21,385 nt of DNA from NCBI GenBank assembly GCA_015228995.1, contig JADGCM010000011.1, positions 1 to 21,385 on the forward strand, written 5' to 3'. Source of the stretch: Magnetococcales bacterium (GTDB lineage Bacteria; Pseudomonadota; Magnetococcia; Magnetococcales; JADGCH01). The translations under genes and the position numbers were made by a program. The notes under the pieces were generated by a model, which saw only the letters and a list, made by a program, of their open reading frames with translations, had not been told where the DNA came from and ran no database searches. Positions 16,684-21,385 of this stretch are shown piece after piece. Within the stretch, counting starts at the first letter, position 1; every line of letters begins with the position of its first letter.

Positions 16684-17465
16684 AACTCTTGTTCCTCATC
16701 CTGTTCGGCCACTTGGGAGCGTTGTCGTTCCATAAAGGGCCCGGCTAAAATGGTTAACTCGTACAATGCCAATAACGGCACCGCCATCAAAATCTGGCTG
16801 AGGGGATCAGGGGCCACCACAGCCGCAGAGATAAAAATAGCCACAATGGCGTAACGCCGCACCTGCACCAGTTTGGCCGTGGAGGTCATGCCGGCCCGAA
16901 TCAGTAGCAACAGCACCACCGGTAATTCAAACACCACCCCACACAAAAATAGATAATCAGTAACTAAATCCAGATATTCATTGATAGAGGGCAACGCCTC
17001 TAACGTTGGTGAGGTAAAACTGAGATAAAATTGGAAGATGATGGGGAGCACCATAAAATAGGCAAAAGCCCCCCCCAGACACAGCAACAGCGGTGCCAGA
17101 ATTAGAAATGGCACCACCGCCCGTTTCTCACTCTGGTACAGACCAGGGGCCACAAAACGCCACAGCTGCAACAGCAATACCGGTGAACCGATAAACACCG
17201 ACACGAACGCTGTCATCTTGACGTAAGTCCAGAAGGCTTGGTTCAGACCAGTGTAAACCATACGAAAATCGGGCCCGACTACCTGACGCAATGGGTGCAT
17301 CAGTATCTCAAAGATGATGTCGCCATAACTACCAAAAAACAACAACGAAAATAGTAGCGAGAACAATATAAAAACGACACCTATAGCAATCATCAACCGG
17401 TTACGCAACTCGATTAAATGGTCAATTAGGGGGGCTTTATCCTCCGGTCCGACCAGTAGCGTCAC
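16680..17465 (-). CDS. tatC: Sec-independent protein translocase TatC
   Basis: TatC is the polytopic core of the twin-arginine translocase and, with TatB, recognises the RR signal of folded cargo. The 261-residue product has six membrane segments. The N-terminal HLIELRNRL (16-24) is the conserved signal-binding entry, and FVAPGLYQSEKR (104-115) carries the family's conserved cytoplasmic-loop glutamate (E113). The start is GTG at 17465, four bases after the tatB stop, with AAAGGA as ribosome site. Its TGA overlaps the GTG of rnj by four bases. The short acidic C-tail EQDEEQEL is unremarkable. Confidence 0.96.
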   Translation of the reverse strand: MTLLVGPEDKAPLIDHLIELRNRLMIAIGVVFILFSLLFSLLFFGSYGDIIFEILMHPLRQVVGPDFRMVYTGLNQAFWTYVKMTAFVSVFIGSPVLLLQLWRFVAPGLYQSEKRAVVPFLILAPLLLCLGGAFAYFMVLPIIFQFYLSFTSPTLEALPSINEYLDLVTDYLFLCGVVFELPVVLLLLIRAGMTSTAKLVQVRRYAIVAIFISAAVVAPDPLSQILMAVPLLALYELTILAGPFMERQRSQVAEQDEEQEL

Positions 17466-17469
17466 AAAA

Positions 17470-17703
17470 TCATCCTTTGGGAGGTTCTATAGGTTGATGG
17501 GGGGGTTGATGAGGTTTATCGTGAAGCAACTCTTGTTTGAGTTCGTCGAGACGCACACTCTCCCTAAAGTCGTAAACCAATTTCTGCACCTGGCGCACAA
17601 AACGGGCGGTGGTGCGTGCCACTTCCGGTATTTTGTCTGGACCAATCACCACCAAAGCAACAATGATGATCACCAGCAGCTCAGTCCAACTAATGCCAAA
17701 CAT
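17470..17703 (-). CDS. tatB: Sec-independent protein translocase TatB, short form
   Basis: This 77-residue single-span protein begins MFGISWTELLVIIIVALVVIGPDKIP. The membrane-buried Glu at position 8 and the GP hinge followed by an amphipathic helix (about 22-58) are diagnostic of TatB. The C-terminal tail is only about 20 residues, His- and Pro-rich (HQPPHQPIEPPKG), while E. coli TatB has 171 residues. It lies between tatA and tatC in the standard order. No sign of a frameshift; the stop is followed four bases later by the tatC start. Confidence 0.93.
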   Translation of the reverse strand: MFGISWTELLVIIIVALVVIGPDKIPEVARTTARFVRQVQKLVYDFRESVRLDELKQELLHDKPHQPPHQPIEPPKG

Positions 17704-17722
17704 AACGGGAGTTCCTTCTGCC

Positions 17723-17950
17723 CTAGGCGACTGGAGTCCCGTCTTTCTTGATATTCACCGCGACGTTTGATCCCTCAATAGCGCCCTGGCCGGTTGTTTC
17801 GACCGAGGCATCGTCACCATTCAATGAGCGCTTAAAGCTGCGCATCCCCTTACCCAGATCGCTCATCATCTTCGGCAACTTGCCCGCTCCAAAGAAGATA
17901 AAAACGATCAGTAAGATGATCAGCAATTCAGGCATGGATATTCCAAACAT
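17723..17950 (-). CDS. tatA: Sec-independent protein translocase TatA
   Basis: TatA forms the pore or membrane-thinning assembly of the Tat system. The 75-residue product has one N-terminal membrane span, MFGISMPELLIILLIVFIFFG, then AGKLPKMMSDLGKGMRSFKR, which shows the FGxxKLP hinge and amphipathic helix of the family, and a polar tail. The ATG at 17950 is preferred: it follows AGGGGGATCC as ribosome site, and an extended frame from a TTG at 17968 only adds KKGGS-type residues. It is the first gene of tatABC-rnj-ftsK. Confidence 0.95.
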   Translation of the reverse strand: MFGISMPELLIILLIVFIFFGAGKLPKMMSDLGKGMRSFKRSLNGDDASVETTGQGAIEGSNVAVNIKKDGTPVA

Positions 17951-17968
17951 GGATCCCCCTTTTTTCAA

Positions 17969-17996
17969 ACAATAAACGTACCGTTAAACAAGCCAA
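17969..17996 (-). promoter_or_regulatory. Weak candidate promoter for the tat-rnj-ftsK operon
   Basis: TTGGCT (17991-17996) and TATTGT (17969-17974) on the minus strand are separated by 16 bases and lie about 20 bases upstream of the tatA ATG. Each box matches four of six consensus bases. It is the best fit in the 68-base gap after the Rpn-family gene but remains tentative, since read-through from upstream is not excluded. Confidence 0.3.
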
Positions 17997-18018
17997 TCTC
18001 TTCCCACACCCGCACCAC

Positions 18019-19014
18019 TCAAAGCGTTGCCTGTTGGGCCTCGTCGCCAAAAATATCTTCCAGTGAGCGGGCATCTAAAATTCGGTCGGTCCATTCTGCC
18101 AACAACTCCATTTTGGCATTAAGAACTTTCTGTTCAACCCAATTTGGGAGAGTGGGAAAACGGCGACGCAATAGGCGGAGTAAAATTGATGACCCTTCTT
18201 CTTTCCGACCCTCTTGCCATCCCTTCTTCTCAGCGTCCCTGTTCCATTGTTCAATATAATCTGCCAACACGTTCGATACCTCCAATAGCTCTTTCGGTAC
18301 AGGCGGCAAGGGTTGCGATCCCTTGACTCGCTCCATCGCTCCAACCAGTAACTCACGAAACAACCGTTTCAGCGGCGGACCATCGGGGTGGTTCTTGAAC
18401 CACTCCGCCAGATCACGACCCGCTTCCACCACAGACTGGGCATCGGTCGGATGTTCCAGACGGAACAAGATTGCCGACAATGAGGAGGGCAGCGATCGCA
18501 ATAATTCCTGCGGAAAAGCCCCTTCGTCCATGACATAATAGCGCATATCTGGTTGGAAATGCCACAGCGGTGATGTGTTTGGCACTCGAATCAAGTCCCG
18601 CAGACTGGTTACCGCATGCCAACGCGGCACACCATTAAATAAAATGATCGGCAGTATCGGTGGCAACCCTTGTTCTGAAGTCAGCTTACGCTCCGCAACC
18701 AGCTGCTGGTACAATAGGCCGGTGTAAACACAGACACGTAGGGCCATCCAAACATCGACGGCAGACTGGAATTCCAGGACCAACAATAGATAGAGATTGC
18801 CACCTGAATACAAGGGAATCTCCCAGACCACATCCCCTCGACGGCGGTTTCCTTTGGCGGCAGTGAACTTAGTGTTCAGCCTTTTCATCCGTGACAGGTC
18901 AAGTTCTGCTACCATAGCAGGGTCGAGAAAGTTTTTTAGCAGATCAACAACCATCTCCGGATAGGAGTAAATATTGTGGTAAATGCCATCCGAACCTTGC
19001 CTAGCATTGGTCAT
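18019..19014 (-). CDS. Rpn-family PD-(D/E)XK nuclease/transposase-like protein
   Basis: This 331-residue protein resembles the Rpn (recombination-promoting nuclease, formerly YhgA-like transposase) family. The N-terminal half carries the PD-(D/E)XK-type core, with D61 in RRGDVVWEI and the ExQ motif LVLEFQSAVD (78-87). Conserved downstream text includes LPPILPIILFNGVPRW. The C-terminal 60 residues match the DUF4351 type: a GWQEGRKEEGSSILLRLLRRRF helix leading to LLAEWTDRILDARSLEDIF. Rpn proteins from E. coli cleave DNA and stimulate RecA-independent recombination; the role of these longer versions is unknown. The frame is intact and has an AAGGG ribosome site. It sits at the border between the housekeeping operon and the accessory genes, with no inverted repeats seen. 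Confidence 0.8.
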   Translation of the reverse strand: MTNARQGSDGIYHNIYSYPEMVVDLLKNFLDPAMVAELDLSRMKRLNTKFTAAKGNRRRGDVVWEIPLYSGGNLYLLLVLEFQSAVDVWMALRVCVYTGLLYQQLVAERKLTSEQGLPPILPIILFNGVPRWHAVTSLRDLIRVPNTSPLWHFQPDMRYYVMDEGAFPQELLRSLPSSLSAILFRLEHPTDAQSVVEAGRDLAEWFKNHPDGPPLKRLFRELLVGAMERVKGSQPLPPVPKELLEVSNVLADYIEQWNRDAEKKGWQEGRKEEGSSILLRLLRRRFPTLPNWVEQKVLNAKMELLAEWTDRILDARSLEDIFGDEAQQATL

Positions 19015-19101
19015 GATCTACCCTTAAGCTACTTCTTGACAGTCCGTTCAACGGAAGGTCTGTTCAGGATACAGCGTCAGACCGTCACATTCAATGGCCA
19101 G

Positions 19102-19566
19102 CTAATGCCTGTTCCATTGTCGAGGCGAAAACGCCGGTGGATTGAGGCAACGGAACAACCGTTCGGTGCTATCTTCCAACAGCAGGAACAGCCCTTGATC
19201 AATGATAAACTGACTTAACGGCTTGGCAACGGATAGGCCGTATACCATGCCGTATAGCTCGTGGTTGGCATAATGGGGGAAAAAATAGCGGAAATCTTCT
19301 AACTTACTGAACAACGAATGCACATCGACCATTTCAATCGCCACTAAAACCTCTGTCACAACGACCACCGGGCGCTCTCCCAACAGGAGCAGGTCGATTA
19401 ACAGGATACCTAAACCGCCGCCACGCACCGTCAACTGACACTGATGCGAACCAATGACAATGCCCTGACCGGCCAATACATTGGTGCAGACCGGAGCCAC
19501 AACCTGATCCAGAAACCAAAACCGGAATGCCGATAACTCACCCTGCTCCGGTGGGGCCACAATCAC
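19102..19566 (-). CDS. Short, degenerate PD-(D/E)XK-family protein
   Basis: This 154-residue product resembles the C-terminal part of a widespread nuclease-superfamily protein that often has an N-terminal coiled coil. The pattern is GLxIxxIDLLL...VVVVTEVL...DV..LFSKLEDFRYFFPHYANHELYG, then GLSV, then QGLFLL and a final FSPRQW. The core strand Asp is present. The usual ExK of the catalytic site reads E-V-L, so the catalytic lysine appears lost. The N-terminus is also short. Translation could begin at the GTG at 19566, which has GGAG eight bases before it. The frame is open and identical to that of the FGE-like gene, whose TGA lies 21 bases upstream. The ATG overlapping that stop opens a different frame that ends after 17 codons. 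This suggests a decayed or frameshifted gene, though an expressed inactive protein is possible. Confidence 0.5.
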   Translation of the reverse strand: MIVAPPEQGELSAFRFWFLDQVVAPVCTNVLAGQGIVIGSHQCQLTVRGGGLGILLIDLLLLGERPVVVVTEVLVAIEMVDVHSLFSKLEDFRYFFPHYANHELYGMVYGLSVAKPLSQFIIDQGLFLLLEDSTERLFRCLNPPAFSPRQWNRH

Positions 19567-19587
19567 GTTGTATGCTCCGTACCAACA

Positions 19588-20496
19588 TCATAACGGTAAG
19601 TCTTTCAAGGATGGACGGCCCCTATTTTCACCCTTCTTGGGCAATGTTACCACCAGCCGTAAACCGATATCTGGCTTTTTACTTATGAAACTCTCAAAAC
19701 CACGATTGGCACAACGCACCGCTGCTACCGGGGTATTCCAAGCACCGCCACGAATGACACGGTAAACCGTCTCTCCAGCCCACACTGGGTTATCGCGACC
19801 ATGTTTGCTATAGCCATCACCACGGTAAGAGTCGTGTACCCACTCCCAAACATTGCCACTCATGTCGGCCAGCCCAAGATGGTTGGCGGCGCGGCTGCTA
19901 TGACGCTGCGGACTGCCGCCACTGTTGTGTTGATACCAGGCGACGCGGTCAGCATCCCCACCGCCGGCGTAACGGACGTCGTGGCCACCATCACGGCAGC
20001 TGTATTCCCATTCACTTTCAGTCGGTAGCCGAAACAGGAGTCGCCCCTCATACAGACGGTTCATTTTGCCAATAAACATCTCGGCATCGTCCCAAGAGAC
20101 CCGCTCGACCGGATAGTCATCCCCACGCCGAAATTGCGCTGGGTTGTTGTGCATCACCTGACGCCATTCGCCCTGAGTCACCTCGTGCTGTCCCAACCAA
20201 AAACCACTCAGACAAACATCGTGGACCGGTCCCTCGTCGTGGTCACGATCTTCGGAATTGGCGTTGCCCATTCTGAAACACCCCTCCGGCATCCAGACAA
20301 AGGCCATGCCACTCGTTGGTTCCCGCCAGGGAGCCCCAGCATGCAAGGTCTCAGCGATGGCCGCAACGGAGGCACTGTCGCGCAACGGTTCCCACTCGTT
20401 GACAGGAAAAGCATCCGCTTGATGACCAGCGAGGGACCATGCCATCAGCAAGCCAACACTAGCCGCGAGCACCGTTGTCCAATAACGACCGGCCAT
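19588..20496 (-). CDS. Exported FGE-sulfatase (SUMF1/PvdO-like) domain protein
   Basis: This 302-residue protein has an N-terminal signal sequence (hydrophobic 8-23, likely cut after A29 in QADA-F), so it should be exported. Residues about 62-285 form an FGE-sulfatase fold with typical landmarks: FVWMPEGCFRMG (66-77), EVTQGEWRQVM (105-115), PVERVSWDDAEMF (129-141), LPTESEWEYSCR (157-168), LADMSGNVWEW (209-219), VIRGGAWN (247-254) and DIGLRLV. True formylglycine-generating enzymes have two active-site cysteines after GGSW. Here only the later one position (VRCANR) has a Cys and the first is absent, so sulfatase activation is unlikely and a binding or other role is more plausible. Its ATG overlaps the caspase stop (TAATG), so the two are co-translated. 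Confidence 0.85.
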   Translation of the reverse strand: MAGRYWTTVLAASVGLLMAWSLAGHQADAFPVNEWEPLRDSASVAAIAETLHAGAPWREPTSGMAFVWMPEGCFRMGNANSEDRDHDEGPVHDVCLSGFWLGQHEVTQGEWRQVMHNNPAQFRRGDDYPVERVSWDDAEMFIGKMNRLYEGRLLFRLPTESEWEYSCRDGGHDVRYAGGGDADRVAWYQHNSGGSPQRHSSRAANHLGLADMSGNVWEWVHDSYRGDGYSKHGRDNPVWAGETVYRVIRGGAWNTPVAAVRCANRGFESFISKKPDIGLRLVVTLPKKGENRGRPSLKDLPL

Positions 20497-21385
20497 TAAC
20501 GCTCTCCCCCAATTTTGCTGATCCGCAACCGTGCTGGCGCGGTCATAAGAGGATCCATGGTCAGATGTTTCTCTGTCAACCGGTCACGCGCGTACTGAAA
20601 AGCCTCCGCCATATCCACCCAACCGTCTCGTTTGCCATCTGCCAAACCATCGGCTTCACCCAATAGCCCCCGCATCAAGAAGTAACTAAAACCGCTCTGC
20701 CTGCCAGGTGGATAGGGCAATGCCCCACTGTTTACAGCCGCCACCAACCAGGGTGGCTTACCACCAAACAGGGTTGGACTGCCACCACCATGCTGTTGTC
20801 CGCCTCCCCCAGTCGGACGCCAAGTAGCACAGGCGCTGCTCTGATTAAAACAAGCGTCCAAGATAACCACAATCTCCTTGTTGGGCAATTTGCTCAGCTC
20901 AGCTTTGAGTCGGCTCAACGGATAGCCGGTGGTAGCAGTCAACTGCTCCGGATCGGCATCAATCGGCAACAACATGGCTTCACGACCTACCTCACGGCCT
21001 GACTGTACCTGGTGCAATAAGCCATGGCCCGAGTAGTAAAACAGCAACATAGCGTTCGGGTTAGTCCGTCCTTGGGTGATTAACCAGTCGATATCCCACT
21101 GCAAAGCCGATTGGGTCACCTCATGATCAAGGCGCTGTCGGATATGTTGGGCGTCATCCATAAACCAACTACGGCTAACGAGTAACTGGCGCAGGTTCAT
21201 CACATCACGATCAGCAAAATGACGCCCAGGCATTTTTTTATAACGACTGGCTCCAATCAGCAAGGCATAAGCGTCTGAACGTTTGCTCCAGTTGGCCAGC
21301 GGCGGCAAGGTACGGATAAAATCGTCCAATACCTCTTGTTGGTCATCAATGTTGCCGCGATGCGGCCATATTTCGTGGGGCAACG
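20496..21385 (-). CDS. Caspase-like (peptidase C14) protease, 5' end outside window
   Basis: The frame is open to the window edge and begins without a credible start codon, so the N-terminus is missing. About 295 residues are visible. YALLIGASRYKKMPG opens the p20-like caspase core. The catalytic pair is intact: H120 in YYSGHG (about 21024-21026) and C178 in LDACFN (about 20850-20852). The linker after the Cys is Gly/Gln/His-rich (191-208). Further core strands follow (WLVAAVNSG, SGFSYFLMRGLLGEADG), then KRDGWVDMAEAFQYARDRL, a pattern common in prokaryotic caspase homologues. Such enzymes usually cut after basic or acidic residues and are linked to regulated proteolysis and, in some systems, immunity or cell death; the substrate here is unknown. 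The stop overlaps the start of the FGE-fold gene by one base. Confidence 0.85.
   Translation of the reverse strand, partial: LPHEIWPHRGNIDDQQEVLDDFIRTLPPLANWSKRSDAYALLIGASRYKKMPGRHFADRDVMNLRQLLVSRSWFMDDAQHIRQRLDHEVTQSALQWDIDWLITQGRTNPNAMLLFYYSGHGLLHQVQSGREVGREAMLLPIDADPEQLTATTGYPLSRLKAELSKLPNKEIVVILDACFNQSSACATWRPTGGGGQQHGGGSPTLFGGKPPWLVAAVNSGALPYPPGRQSGFSYFLMRGLLGEADGLADGKRDGWVDMAEAFQYARDRLTEKHLTMDPLMTAPARLRISKIGGER

Noticed and set aside
19630..19760. Possible diversity-generating retroelement variable region at the end of the FGE-fold gene
   Set aside because: The FGE fold is a known retroelement target and the RGGAWN...CANR...GLRLV segment sits in the right place. However, it is not enriched in Asn-type codons, and no reverse transcriptase or template copy is seen in the window.
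19588..20496. Genuine sulfatase-activating formylglycine-generating enzyme
   Set aside because: The first active-site cysteine is missing and no sulfatase gene is nearby.
20496..21385. CRISPR-associated caspase (type III effector protease)
   Set aside because: No repeat array, no Cas7-like or other cas gene, and a different partner gene. Caspase homology alone does not support it.

Overview
The window looks like a chromosomal segment of a Gram-negative, LPS-making, rod-shaped proteobacterium. Evidence is a bacterial A-type RNase P RNA, the MreBCD/PBP2/RodA elongasome, LpxD, a full TatABC translocase and FtsK. RNase J inside the tat-ftsK operon is unusual for gammaproteobacteria and fits a deep-branching alphaproteobacterium or Magnetococcia-like lineage better. 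This placement is inference and no marker here settles it. Almost every gene is on the minus strand; the one clear plus-strand gene is the glycosyltransferase at 2246-4222.

Reading from the left: a truncated tRNA-Val(CAC) with a good promoter (1-101); a MacB/LolD-type ABC permease and ATPase pair (127-2018); an intergenic pair of inverted REP-like units (2103-2193); and a TPR/SPINDLY-type O-GlcNAc transferase-like gene (2246-4222). The 3' end of that gene overlaps the convergent lpxD by 44 bp. From 11410 down to 4179 runs a tightly packed operon, cheR-like, mreB, mreC, mreD, mrdA, rodA, lpxD. It joins the cell-elongation cytoskeleton and peptidoglycan synthase to a lipid A acyltransferase and is headed by a divergent CheR-type methyltransferase. 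rnpB (11554-11959) lies just upstream, with its own promoter. A second packed operon, tatA, tatB, tatC, rnj, ftsK, runs from 17950 down to 12037 and combines folded-protein export, RNA decay and chromosome segregation.

The right end (18019-21385) is accessory. It holds an Rpn-family PD-(D/E)XK nuclease-like protein with a DUF4351-type tail, a short degenerate PD-(D/E)XK-family ORF, and an exported FGE/SUMF1-fold protein whose start overlaps the stop of a caspase-like protease by 1 bp. The protease is cut off by the window edge. The caspase plus FGE-fold pair, next to two nuclease-superfamily genes, is the best candidate here for a little-described system. The CheR-like gene heading the mre operon is the second point of interest.

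No CRISPR array, integrase, complete insertion sequence or reverse transcriptase was seen. The only stretch over 300 bases without a protein gene is 11411-12036. It holds rnpB, a promoter for rnpB, a promoter for the cheR-mre operon and one REP-like unit.
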